A stretch of DNA of 64,000 nucleotides, taken from positions 186,001 to 250,000 of the forward strand of contig JAWZYU010000131.1 of NCBI GenBank assembly GCA_038380435.1, written 5' to 3'. The first letter of the stretch is position 1. Every line of letters begins with the position of its first letter. Source of the stretch: Ryuthela nishihirai. Its lineage: Eukaryota; Arthropoda; Arachnida; Araneae; Heptathelidae. Below the pieces are notes generated by a model. The model was not told where the DNA came from and did no database searches. It saw nothing but the letters and a program-made list of their open reading frames with translations. The translations under genes were made by a program, and so were the position numbers. This document shows, piece after piece, positions 49,464-62,120 of the stretch.

Positions 49464-50895
49464 AGTGAGATTCTATGGCATAGAATTAGGAAAATATCGA
49501 ATTTTTCACGAAAATATAAATTTCAACGCTGATTTAAACGCCTGAAACGAAGCAAAAAGCTATTCCTGTATAGAATGACATTTTATGCTTTAGAAACATT
49601 TACATTGCATAAAAGTTTGAAAAAAATCAATTTATGTTTTAAAATAGCTGTTCTATTTCTGTTTTCCACGCATAAAACATAGGTAAAAGCTATATGGAGA
49701 ATAATAACTTTTGAATTTACAGTCATATGCACAACATAATGATTGATATTCATTATTTCGTATCATACAGTGAGATTGTATGGTTAAAGTATAATATCGG
49801 TGTATAGAATTGCGAAAACATGGAAATATTCAGTAAAATATCAGTTTCAACGCTGTTATCTACACCTGAAACAAAGCTAAAAGCTATTCCTGTGGTAACA
49901 GCTCTTCAATTTATTGACGGAGTGAAAATCGGATGGTTTGCTTCGATCAAGGCTTGATATAGAATGACATTCAATGCGTCAGAAAAAAATCAATTAATGT
50001 TTTAAAATAGCTTTTTCATTTCTGTTTTCGACGCATAAAACAAAGATAAAAGCTATATGGACTTTTATAACATTTTAATTTACCGTCTGTTTCACAACAT
50101 ATTGCTCTATATCATCACCTTGTATTTATATAGTGAGATTGAAATCGAATTATTCATCAAAATTACGAAAATTACGAAAATATCGAAATATTCCCCAAGA
50201 TATCAGTTTCAACGCTGTTATCAACGCCTAAAACAAAGCTAAAAGCTATTACTGTGCTAACAGCTGTTCAATTTTTTGTCTGAATGATAATCTGATGGTT
50301 TGCTTCGATCACGGTTTGATATAGAATGACATTCTATGCGTTTGAAACATTTTCTCTGCATAAAGTTTTGAAAAGAAAAACTTATGTTTTAAAATAGCTT
50401 TTTTATTTCTGTTTTCCACGCATAAAACATAGATAAAAGCTATATGAAGTTTAATAAATTTTTAATTTACCGTCTGTTTCACAACATATTGCTCTATATT
50501 CATCACCTCGTATTATATAGTGAGATTCTATTGGGTGACGTATAATATAGGTGCATAGAATTAGGAAAATATCGAATTATTCACCAAAATATAAATTTCA
50601 ACGCTGATTTAAACGCTTAAAACGAAGCAAAAAGCTATTCCTGGTGCTAACAAATCTTCAATTTACTGTCAGTGTGAGAATCTGATGATTTTCGCTGCAT
50701 AAAATTTTGAAAAAAAAAATTTATGTTTTAAAATATCTTTTTTATTTCAGTTTTCACGCATAAAATATAGGTAAAAGCTATATGGAGGGTAAAAACTTTT
50801 GAATTTACAGTCATATGCACAACATAATGCTTGAAATTCATTTTCTCGTAACATATAATGGGATTCTATGACTAATGTAGAATTACGTGCATACA

Positions 50896-50945
50896 CGTAC
50901 GCCGAGCAATTACATAACGCCGAGCAATACACGTGGCAGTCAGAG
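50896..50945. other. SatA/SatB junction with shuffled SatB scraps
   Basis: SatA ends near ACGTGCATAC. Two partial copies of the SatB motif GCCGAGCAAT follow (one as GCCGAGCAATTACATAAC, one continuing into the intact monomer GCCGAGCAATACACGTGGCA), so the first SatB piece is a scrambled short duplicate. Confidence 0.7.
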
Positions 50946-52228
50946 CCGTAGATCTATTTGTTCCTCCATTTGGTCGAATAAGTTATTAGGATACCACAAC
51001 GAATTACGGAATTTGTTATATATTTCGAATGCTTAAAATTAAAACGGTAGTTTCTAGTTTTTAAAATTCTAAGCCGCTATACTCGGAAATTTCGATGGAA
51101 TTCTGATATTCTTATAATAGGTTATTATAGTTTGTACACTATTTAAGGTCTCCAGCTGCAGTATACTTTGAAACCAAATTTTTCATTATAAATCTCTGCA
51201 AGAATCTCTTTCAATGATGATGGTCTGGTAATATGGACCGCTGTTCCTCACCTTTCACATTGGGGATCCGGGTGCTCACACTGTGGTTCCTTCAAAGAGC
51301 ACGAATGAGAGTGTACATTTATGTTGAAGTAGGAGTGATTCAAACACAAGAAAGTGGGATTCGAGGATTATTTGGGATTGACTCCATGGAGGTGTCCTCT
51401 GATTGTTCCGTGTTTTCCGCGGAGCAATACACGTGGCAGTCAGAGCCGTAGAACTATTTGTTCCTCCATTTGGTTGAATAAATTATTACGATACCACAAC
51501 GAACTACGGAATTTGTTATATATTTCGTTTGCTTAAAATTAAAACGGCAGTTTCTAGTTTTTAAAATTCTAAGCCGCTATAGTTGCAAATTTCGATGGAA
51601 TTTTGATATTCTTATAATAGGTTATTATAGTTTACACACTATTTAAGGCATCCAACTGCAGAAAGCTTTGAAACCAAATTTTTCATTATAAATCTCTGCA
51701 AGAATATTTTTCAATGATGGTGGTCTGGTAATGTGGACTGGTGTTCCTCACCTTTCACATTGGGGACCCGGGTGCTCACATTGTGGTTCCTTCAAAGAGC
51801 ACGAATGAGATTGTATCTTTATGTTGAAGTAGGAGTGATTCAAATACCAGAAAATCGGATTGGAGGGTATTTGAGGTTGACTCCATGAAGGTGTTTTCTG
51901 ATTGCTCCGTGTGTTGCACCAAGCAATACACGTGGCAGTCAGACCCGTAGAACTATTTGTTCCTCCATTTAATTGAATAAATTATTAAGATGGCAAAGCG
52001 AATATCGGAATTTAATATATATTTTCTTAGCTTAAAATTAAAACGGTAGTTTCTAGTTTTTAGACTTCTAAGCTGCTATACTCGGTAAATTCGATGGAAT
52101 TTTGATATTCTTATAATAGGTTATTGCAGTTTGTACACTATTTAAGGCCTCCAGCTGCAGAGTGATTTGAAACCAAACTTTTCATTATAAATCTCTGCAT
52201 GAATCTCTTTCAATGATGGTCTGGTAAT

Positions 52229-54356
52229 ATGGACCGGTGTTCCTCACCTTTCACATTGGGTACCCGGGTGCTCACACTGTGGTTCCTTCAAAGAGCACGA
52301 ATGAGAGTGTATCTTTACGTTGAAGTAGGAGTGATTCAAATACCAGAAAGTGGGATTCGAGGGTATTTGAGATTGACTCCATGGAGGTGTCGTCTGATTG
52401 CTGCGTGTGTTGCACCGAGCAATACACGTGACAGTCAGAGCCGTAGAACTATTTGTTCCTCCATTTGGTTGAATAGGTTATTAAGATACCAAAACAAATT
52501 TCGGAATTTCTTATATATTTCGTTTGCTTAAAATTAAAACGGTAGATTCTAGTTTTTAGATTTCTAAGCCTCTATACTTGGAAATTTCGATGGAAATTTG
52601 ATACTCATATAATAGGTTATTATAGTTTGTACACTACTCAAGGCCTCCAGCTGCAGAATGCTTTCAAACCAAACTTTTCATTATAAATCTCTGCAAGAAT
52701 CTTTTTCAATGATGGTCTGGTAATATGGACCGGTGTTCCTCACCTTTCACATTGGGGACCCGCGTGCTCATACTGTGGTTCCTTCAAAGAGTACGAATGA
52801 GAGTGTATTTTTATGTTGTAGTAGGAGTGATTCAAATACCAGAAAGTGGGATTCGAGGATTATTTGGGATTGACTCCATGGAGGTGTCCTCTGATTGCTG
52901 CGTGTGTTGCACCGAGCAACACACGTGGCAGTGAGCAATACACGTGGCAGTCAGAGCCGGAGAACTATTTGTTCCTCCATTTGGTTGAATAAGTTATTAA
53001 GATACCAAAACAAATTACGGAATTTCTTATATATTTCGTTTGCTTAAAATTAAAACGGTAGGTTCTAGTTTTTAGATTTCTAAGCCGCTATACTTGGAAA
53101 TTTCGATGCAAATTTGATACTCATATAATAGGTTATTATAGTTTGTACACTATTCAATCCAGCTTCAGAATGCTTCCAGCTTCAGAATGCTTTGAAACAA
53201 AACATTTCATCATAAATCTCTGCAAGGCATTCATTCTCTGCAAGGCATCATTTCCCTGCAAGGCATCATTTCCCTGCAAGGCATCATTTCTCTGCAATCT
53301 CTGCATCACATTTCATTATAAATCTCTGCAAGGATCTCTTTCAATGATGGTGTGGTAATATGGACCGGTGTTCCTCACCTTTAACATTAGTGACCCGGGT
53401 GCTCACACTGCGGTTCCTTCAAAGGGCACAATTAAGAGTGTATTTTTATTTTGAAGTAGGAGTGATTCAAATAACAGAAAGTGGGATTCGAGGGTATTTG
53501 GAATTGACTCCATGGAGATGTCCTCTGATTGCTGCGTGTGTTGCACCGAGCAATACACGTGGCATTCAGAGCCGTAGAACTATTTGTTCCTCCATTTGGT
53601 TGAATAAATTATTAAGATACCAATACGAATTACGGAATTTCTTATATATTTGGTTTGCTAAAAATTAAAACGGTAGTTTCTAGTTTTTAAAATTCTAAGC
53701 CGCTATACTTGGAAATTTCGATGGAATTTTGATATTCTTATAATAGGCTATTATAGTTTACACACTATTTAAGGCATCCAGCTGCAGAATGCTTTGAAAC
53801 CGAATTTTTCATTATAAATCTCTGCAAGAATCTTTTTCAATGATGATGGTCTAGTAATGTGGACCGGTGTTCCTCACCTTTCACATTGGTGACCCGGGTG
53901 CTCACACTGTGGTTCCTTCAAAGAGCACGAATGAGAGTGTATCTTTATGTTGAAGTAGGAGTGATTCAAATACCAGAAAGTGGGATTGGAGGGTATTTGG
54001 AATTGATTCCATGGAGGTGTCCTCTGATTGCTGCGTTTGTTGCGGCGAGCAATACACGTGGCAGTCAGAGCCGTAGAACTATTTGTTCCTCCATTTAATT
54101 GAATAAATTATTAAGATAACAAAACGAATTACGGAATTTGATATATATATATCATTAGCTTAAAATTAAAATGGTAGTTTCTAGTTTTTAGACTTCTAAG
54201 CGGCTATACTCGGAAAACTCGATTGAATTTTGATATTCTTATAATAGGTTATTACAGTTTGTACACTATTTAAAGACTCCAGCTGCAGAATTATTTGAAA
54301 CCAAACTTTTCATTATAAATCTCTGGAAGAATCCCTCTCAATGATGGTCTGGTAAT
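52229..54356 (+). repeat. SatB four-monomer higher-order repeat, copy 1
   Basis: Four monomers with individual signatures: A (52229), B (52725, GTACGAATGAGAGTG), C (53360, preceded by a GGCATCATTT expansion and reading GCACAATTAAGAG) and D (53859, CCATTTAATTGAATAAATT). The order repeats 2.1 kb later. Confidence 0.88.
53160..53340 (+). repeat. Internal short tandem expansion in SatB monomer
   Basis: CTGCAAGGCATCATTTC-type units (~17 bases) repeated about four times, plus a small doubling of CCAGCTTCAGAATGCTT just upstream. It lengthens the B-to-C interval to 635 bases. Confidence 0.88.
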
Positions 54357-55330
54357 ATGGACCGGTGTTCCTCACCTTTCACATTGGGTACCCTGGTGCT
54401 CACACTGTGGTTCCTTCAAAGAGCACGAATGAGAGTGTATCTTTACGTTGAAGTAGGAGTGATTCAAATACCAGAAAGTGGGATTCGAGGGTATTTGAGA
54501 TTGACTCCATGGAGGTGTCGTCTGATTGCTGCGTGTGTTGCACCGAGCAATACACGTGACAGTCAGAGCCGTAGAACTATTTGTTCCTCCATTTGGTAGA
54601 ATAAGTTATTAAGATACCAAAACAAATTACGGAATTTCTTATATATTTCGTTTGCTTAAAATTAAAATGGTAGATACTAGTTTTTAGATTTCTAAGCCTC
54701 TATACTTGGAAATTTCGATGGAAATTTGATACTCATATAATAGGTTATTATAGTTTGTACGCTATTCAAGACCTCCAGCTGCAGAATGCTTTCAAACCAA
54801 ACTTTTCATTATAAATCTCTGCAAGAATCTTTTTCAATGATGGTCTGGTAATATGGACCGGTGTTCCTCACCTTTCACATTGGGGACCCGCGTGCTCATA
54901 CTGTGGTTCCTTCAAAGAGTACGAATGAGAGTGTATTTTTATGTTGTAGTAGGAGTGATTCAAATACCAGAAAGTGGGATTCGAGGATTATTTAGGATTG
55001 ACTCCATGGAGGTGTCCTCTGATTGCTGCGTGTGTTGCACCGAGCAATACACGTGGCAGTGACCAATACACGTGGCAGTCAGAGCCGGAGAACTATTTGT
55101 TCTTCCATTTGGTTTCATAAGTTATTAAGATACCAAAACAAATTACCGAATTTCTTATATATTTCGTTTGCTTAAAACTAAAACGGTAGATTCTAGTTTT
55201 TAGATTTCTAAGCCGCTATACTTGGAAATTTCGATGCAAATTTGATACTCATATAATAGGTTATTATAGTTTGTACACTATTCAAGGCCTCCAGCTTCAG
55301 AATGCTTTGAAACAAAACATTTCATCATAA

Positions 55331-55412
55331 ATCTCTGCAAGGCATTCATTCGCTGCAAGGCATCATTTCTCTGCAAGGCATCATTTCTCTGCAATCTCTG
55401 CATCACATTTCA
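55331..55412 (+). repeat. Internal short tandem expansion in SatB monomer, second copy
   Basis: Same GGCATCATTTCTCTGCAA expansion as at 53.2 kb with fewer units. It lies at the equivalent place in the second higher-order repeat. Confidence 0.88.
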
Positions 55413-56328
55413 TTATAAATCTCTGCAAGGATCTCTTTTAATGATGGTCTGGTAATATGGACCGGTGTTCCTCACCTTTCACATTAGTGACCCGGGTGCT
55501 CACACTGCGGTTCCTTCAAAGGGCACAATTAAGAGTGTATTTTTATTTTGAAGTAGGAGTGATTCAAATAACAGAAAGTGGGATTCGAGGGTATTTGGAA
55601 TTGACTCCATGGAGGTGTCCTCTGATTGCTGCGTGTGTTGCACCGAGCAATACACGTGGCATTCAGAGCCGTAGAACTATTTGTTCCTCCATTTGGTTGA
55701 ATAAGTTATTAAGATACCAATGCGAATTGCGGAATTTCTTATATATTTGGTTTGCTTAAAATTAAAACGGTAGTTTCTAGTTTTTAAAATTCTAAGCCGC
55801 TACACTTGGAAATTTCGATGGAATTTTGATATTCTTATAATAGGCTATTATAGTTTACACACTATTTAAGGCATCCAGCTGCAGAATACTTTGAAACCGA
55901 ATTTTTCATTATAAATCTCTGCAAGAATCTTTTTCAATGATGATGGTCTGGTAATGTGGACCGGTGTTCCTCACCTTTCACATTGGTGACCCGGGTGCCC
56001 ACACTGTGGTTCCTTCAAAGAGCACGAATTAGAGTGTATCTTTATGTTGAAATAGGAGTGATTCAAATACCAGAAAGTGGGATTGGAGGGTATTTGGGAT
56101 TGACTCCATGGAGGTCCTCTGATTGCTGCGTGTGTTGCTGCAAGCAACTCCATGTCAGAGCCGTAGAACTATTTGTTCCTCCATTTAATTGAATAAATTA
56201 TTAAGATAACGAAACGAATTACGGAATTTGATATATATTTCATTAGCTTAAAATTAAAATGGTAGTTTCTAGTTTTTAGACTTCTAAGCGGCTATACTCG
56301 GAATACTCGATGGAATTTGTATATATGT

Positions 56329-56353
56329 TGTAATAACCTCATAGGTTATTACA
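56329..56353. repeat. 11-bp inverted repeat in SatB
   Basis: TGTAATAACCT, then CAT, then AGGTTATTACA. Other monomers carry only the right arm. Confidence 0.85.
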
Positions 56354-59300
56354 GTTTGTACACTATTTAAAGCCTCCAGCTGCAGAATTATTTCAAACCA
56401 AACTTTTCATTATAAATTTCTGGAAGAATCCCTCTCAATGATGGTCTGGTATATGGACTGGTGTTCCTCACCTTTTACATTGGGTACCCGGGTGCTCACA
56501 CTGTGGTTCCTTCAAAGAGCACGAATGAGAGTGTATTTTTATGATGAAGTAGGAGTTATTCAAATACCAGAAAGTGGGATGGAGAGTATTTGGGATTGAC
56601 TCCATGGAGGTGTCCTCTGATTGCTGTGTGTGTTGCGCCGAGCAATAGACGTTGCAGTCAGAGCCGTAGAACTATTTGTTCCTCCATTTGGTCGAATAAG
56701 TTATTAAGATACCCAAACGAATTACGAAATTTATTATATATTTCGTTTCCTTAAAATTACTACGGTAGTTCCTGGTTTTAAAACTTCTAAGCCGCTATAC
56801 TCGGAAATTTCGATGGAATTTTGATGTTGTTATAATAGGTTAGTATAGTTTGTACACTCTTTAAGGCCTCCAGCTGCAGAATGGTTTCAAACCAAACTTT
56901 TGATTATAAATCTCTGCAAGAATCTTTTTCAATGATGGTCTGTTAATATGGACCGGTGTTCCTCACCTTTCACATTGGGAACCCGAGTGCTCACACTGTG
57001 GTTCCTTAAAAGAGCACCAATTAGTGTGTATCTCTATGTTGAAGTAGGAGTGATTCAAATACCAGATAGTGGGATTCGAGGGTTATTTGGGATTGACTCC
57101 ATGGAGGTGTCCTCTGATTGCTGCGTGTGTTGCGCCGAGCAATACACGTGGCAGTCAGAGCCGTAGAACTATTTGTTCCTCCATTTGGTCGAATAAGTTA
57201 TAAGGATACCACAACGAATTACGGAATTTGTTATATATATCGTTTGCTTAAAATTAAACGGTAGATTCTAGGTTTTAAACTTCGAGGCCGTTATACTTGG
57301 AAATTTCGATGGAATTTTGATGCTCTTATAATAGGTTATTATAGTTTGTACACTATTCAAGTCCTTCAGCTTCAGAATGCTTTGAAACAAAACATTTCAT
57401 TATAAACCTCTGCAAGAATCTTTTTCAATGATGGTCTGGTAATATGGACCAGTGTTCCTCACCTTTCTCATTGGGACCCGGGTGCTCACACTGTGGTTCC
57501 TTCAAAGAGCACGAATGAGAGTGTATCTTTATGTTGAAGTAGGAGTGATTCAAATACCAGAAAGTGGGATTGGAGGGTATTTGGGATTGACTCCATGGAG
57601 GTGTCCTCTGATTGCTGCGTCTGCTGCGCCGAGAAGTACACGTAGCAGTCAGAGCCGTAGAATTATTTGTTGCTCCATTTGGTTGAAAAAGTTATTAAGA
57701 TACCCAAAGGAATTACGAAATATCTTATATATTTGGTTTGCTTAAAACTAAAACGGTAGTTTCTGGTTTTTAAAATTCTAAGCTGCTATACTCGGAAATT
57801 TCGATGGAATTTTGATATTTTTATAATAGGTTATTATAGTTTGTATACTATTTAAGGCCACCAGATGCATAACGCTTTGAAACGAAACTTTTCATTATAA
57901 ATCTCTGGAAGAATCTTCTTCAATGATGGTCTGGTATATGGACTGGTGTTCCTCACCTTTCGCACTGGACACCCGAGTGCTCACACTGTGGTTCCTCAAA
58001 AGAGCACCAATGAGTGTGTATCTTTATGTTGAAGTAGGAGTGATTCAAATACCAGAAAGTGGGATTCTAGGATTATTTGGGATTGACTCCATGGTGGTGT
58101 CCTCTGATTGCTGCGTGTGTTGCGCCGAGCAATACACGTGGCAGTCAGAGCCGTAGAAATATTAGTTCCTCCATTTGGTCGAATAAGTTATTAGGATACC
58201 ACAACGAATTACGGAATTTGTTATATATTTCATTTGCTTAAAATTAAAACGGTAGTTTCTGGTTTTTAAACTTCTAAGCCGCTATACTCGGAAATTTCGA
58301 TGGAATTTTGATGTTCTTTTAATAAGTTATTATAATTTGTACACTATTTAAGGCCTCCAGCTGCAGAATACTTTCAAATTAAACTTTTCATTATAAATCT
58401 CTGCAAGAATCTTTTTCAATGATCATCTGGTAATATGGACCGGTGTTCCTCACCTTTCACATTGGGGACCCGAGTGTTCACACTGTAGTTACTTCAAAGA
58501 GCATGAATGAGAGTGTATCTTTGTGTTGAAGTAGGAGTGATTCAAATACCAGAAAGTGGGATTCGAGGATTATTTGGGATTGACTCCATGGAGGTGTCCT
58601 CTGATTGCTGCGTGTGTTGCGCCGAGCAATACATGTGGCATTCAGAGCCATAGAACTATTTGTCCTCCATTTGGTTGAATAAGTTATTAAGATACCGAAA
58701 CGAATTACGAAATTTCTTATATATTTGGTTTGCTTAAAATTAAAACGGTAGTTTCTAGTTTTTAAAATTCTAAGCCGCTATACTTGGAAATTTCGATGGA
58801 ATTTTGATATTCTTATAATAGGTTATTATAGTTTAAACACTATTTAAGGCATCAAGCTGCAGAATGCTTTGAAACCAAATTTTTCATTATAAATCTCTGC
58901 AAGAATCTTTTTCAATGATGGTCTGGTAATATAGACCGGTGTTCCTCACCTTTCACATTGGGGACCCGAGTGCTCCCACTGTGGTTCCTTAAAAGAGCAC
59001 AAAAGAGTGTGTATCTTTATGTTGAAGTAGGAGTGATTCAAATAACAGAAAGTGGGATTCGAGGATTATATGGGATTGACTCCATGGAGGTGTCCTCTGA
59101 TTGCTGCGTGTGTTGCACCGAGCAATACACGTGGCAGTCAGAACCTTAGAACTATTTGTTCCTCCATTTGGTCGAATAAGTTATTAGGATACCAAAACGA
59201 ATTACGGAATTTGTTATATACTTCCTTTGCTTAAAATTAAAACGGTAGTTTCTGGTGTTTAAACTTCTAAGCCGCTATACTCGGTAATTTCCATAGAATT

Positions 59301-59529
59301 TTGACGTTCTTTTAATAGGCTATTATAGTTTGTACACTATTTAAGGCCTCCAGCTGCAGAATGCTTTAAAACCAAACTTTTCATTATAAATCTCTGCAAG
59401 AAACTTCTTCAATGATGGTCTGGTAATATGGACTGGTGTTCCTCTCCTTTGACATTGGGGACCCGAGTGCTCACACTGTGGTTCCTTAAAAGAGAACCAA
59501 TGAGTGTGTATCTTTATGTTGAACTAGGA

Positions 59530-60075
59530 ATCTCTTTTGTTGCGATCTTATGCAACCACGGCAATTCCCGGTTCCGCTTGTACAGCACTACCTGGTTATG
59601 AAAAGCCATGACCATCTAGAGTCGGGGGCAAGGAATACACCCTATAGGCGCACCTCAACCCCAGCCTCACATGGCAGCAGTCCTATAGAAGGAAAGCTGA
59701 CCACCGGAAGAAACCTTACTTTAATCTATTCCCCGGTTTGCAAATGTGCAAGGATATATAGATCCAAGCTCGATCGGCACCGGGGGTGGAGACTCTTAGT
59801 AGGACCCAAACTTTTGAAAGGGCTCTGGCTTACCAGGAGCAAATCTCGTTCTGCCGAACCCTTGAACAGCTCCACTGAGCTCCTGAGAGGTGAGGTCTCA
59901 GACACTGTCACCAACCAACCGGCTAGGGAACCAGTTGGCAGCATCGTCGACCTCGGTTGGACTTAGCCATGTCCAACCGGGACGCCAATCCGGTCGGTAC
60001 AGCCTTCAGCCGGGTTGCTGGACACTAGGCCTCCCCACCACGACAAGGTTGTCCCTTATCGGGGGGGGGGGGGGT
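59530..60075. mobile_element. Retroelement-like insertion in SatB ending in a G run
   Basis: 546 bases of GC-rich sequence interrupt a monomer. The flanks carry TGTTGAACTAGGA (59517-59529) and TGTTGAAATAGGA (60076-60088), a 13-base target-site duplication with one mismatch. On the plus strand a 138-codon reading (59550-59966) includes PVCKCARIYRSKLDRHRG, reminiscent of the zinc-finger-like start of some LINE proteins. The 3' side has CCACGACAAGGTTGTCCC and then 14 G (60061-60074). It may be an internally deleted LINE or a SINE-like derivative; orientation and family are uncertain. Confidence 0.55.
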
Positions 60076-62120
60076 TGTTGAAATAGGAGTGATGCAAATA
60101 CCAGAAAGTGGAATTCGAGGATTATTTGGGATTGTCTCCATGGACGTGTCCCCTGATTGCTGCGTGTGTTGCGCGGAGCAATACACGTGGCAGTCAGAGC
60201 CGTAGAAATATTTGTTCCCCCTTTGCTTGAATAATTTATTAAGATACCAAAACCAATTACGGAATTTGATATATATTTCGTTTGCTTAAAATTGAAACGG
60301 TAGTTTCTAGTTTTTAAAATTCAAAGCTGCTATACTCGAAAATTTCAATGCAATTTTGATATTCTTATAATAGGTTATTATAGTTTGTACACTACTTAAG
60401 GCCTCCAGCTGCAGAATGCTTTGAAACCAAACTTTACATTATAAATCTTTGAAAGAATCTTTTTCAATGATGGTCTGGTAATATGGACCAGTGTTCCTCT
60501 CCTTTCACATTGGGGACACAGGTGCTGACACTGTGGTTCCTTCAAAGAGCACCAATGAGTGTTTATCTTTATGTTGAAGTAGGAGTGATTCAAATACCAG
60601 AAAGTGGGATTCGAGGATTATTTGGGATTGACTCTATGGAGGTGTCCTCTGATTGATGTGTGTGTTGCGCCGAGCAATACACGTGGCAGTCAGAGCCGTA
60701 GAACTATTTGTTCCTCCATTTGGTTGAATAAGTTATTAAGATACCAAAACGACTTACGGAATTTCTTATATATTTCGTTTGCTTAAAATTAAAACTCTAG
60801 ATTCTAGTTTTTAGACTTCTAAGCCGCTATACTTGGAAATTTCAATGAAATTTTGATATTCTTATAATAGGTTATTATAGTTTTTACACTATTCAAGGCC
60901 TCCAGCTTCAGAATGGTTTGAAACAAAACATTTAATTATAAATCTCTGCAAGAATTATTTTCAATGATCGTCTGGTAATATGGACCGGTGTTCCTCACCT
61001 TTTACATTGGGGACCCGAGTGCTCACACTGTGGTTCCATAAAAGAGCACCGATGAGTGTGTATCTTTATGTTGAAGTAGGAGTGATTCAAATAACAGAAA
61101 GTGGGATTCGAGGATTGTTTGAGATTGACTCCATGGAGGTGTCCCGTGATTGCTGTGTGTGTTGCGCCGAGCAATACACGTGGCAATCACAGCCGTAGAA
61201 TTATTTGTTCCTCCATTTGGTTGAATAAGTTATTAAGATACCCAAACGAATTACGAAATTTGTTATATATTTTGTTTGCTTAAAATTAAAACGGTAGATT
61301 CTGGTTTTTAGAATTCTAAGCCACGCTACTTGGAAATTTCGATGGAATTTTGATACTCTTATAATAGGTTATTATAGTTTGTACAATATTGAAGGCCTCC
61401 AGCTTCAGAACGCTTTGAAACAAACATTTCGTTATAAATCTCTGCAAGAATCTTTTTCAATGATGGTCTGGTAATATGGACCAGTGTTCCTCACCTTTCA
61501 CATTGGGGACACAGGTGCACACACTGTGGTTCAGAATGGTTTGAAACAAAACATTTAATTATAAATCTCTGCAAGAATTTTTTTCAATGATCGTCTGGTA
61601 ATATGGACGGTGTTCCTCACCTTTCACATTGGGGACTTTCTTCAAAGAGCACGAATGAGAGTGTATCTTTATATTGAAGTAGAAGTGATTCAAATACCAG
61701 AAAGTGGGATTGGAGGGTATTTGGGATTGATTCCATGGAGGTGTCCTCTGATTGTTGCGTGTGTTGCGCCGAGCAATACACGTGGCACTCAGAGCCGTAG
61801 AACTATTTGTTCCTCCATTTGGTCGAATAAGTTATTAGGATACCACAACGAATCACGGAATTTGTCCTTTGCTTAAATTAAAACGGTAGTTTCTAGTTTT
61901 TAAATTTCTAAGCCGCTATACTCGGAAATTTCGATGGAATTTTGATGTTCTTATAATAGGTCATTATAGTTTATACACTATTTAAGGTCTCCAGCTGCAG
62001 AATGATTTGAAACCAAACTTTTCATTATAAATCTGTGCAAGAATCTCTTTCAATGATGGTCTGGTAATATGGACCGCTGATCCTCACCTTTCACATTATG
62101 GACCCGGGTCCTCACACTGT

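Larger units (their letters stand above)
40733..50895 (-). repeat. SatA subfamily 2, minus orientation
   Basis: Inverted copies of the subfamily seen at 36.9-40.7 kb, with monomers ~385-391 bp (for example GCTATTCCTGTGCTAAC near 44438 and 44829). Landmarks: TTACGAAAATATCGAATTAT, CGCCTAAAACGAAGCAAAAA, GTTTGTTTCGATCAAGGCTT and CATATTGCTCTATATTCATC. Interrupted by a short insertion at 43063-43200, a CA run at 47545-47562 and a SINE at 49061-49450. It decays into SatB fragments near 50895. No gene seen. Confidence 0.88.
54357..56452 (+). repeat. SatB four-monomer higher-order repeat, copy 2
   Basis: Monomers A (54357), B (54853), C (55457) and D (55956) match copy 1 monomer by monomer more closely than they match their neighbours. 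A D-type monomer also precedes copy 1 at ~51734, and an A-type one starts the next unit at 56453. Confidence 0.87.

Noticed and set aside
56281..56360. Regulatory hairpin or terminator in SatB
   Set aside because: The small hairpin is private to one monomer and looks like a local rearrangement.
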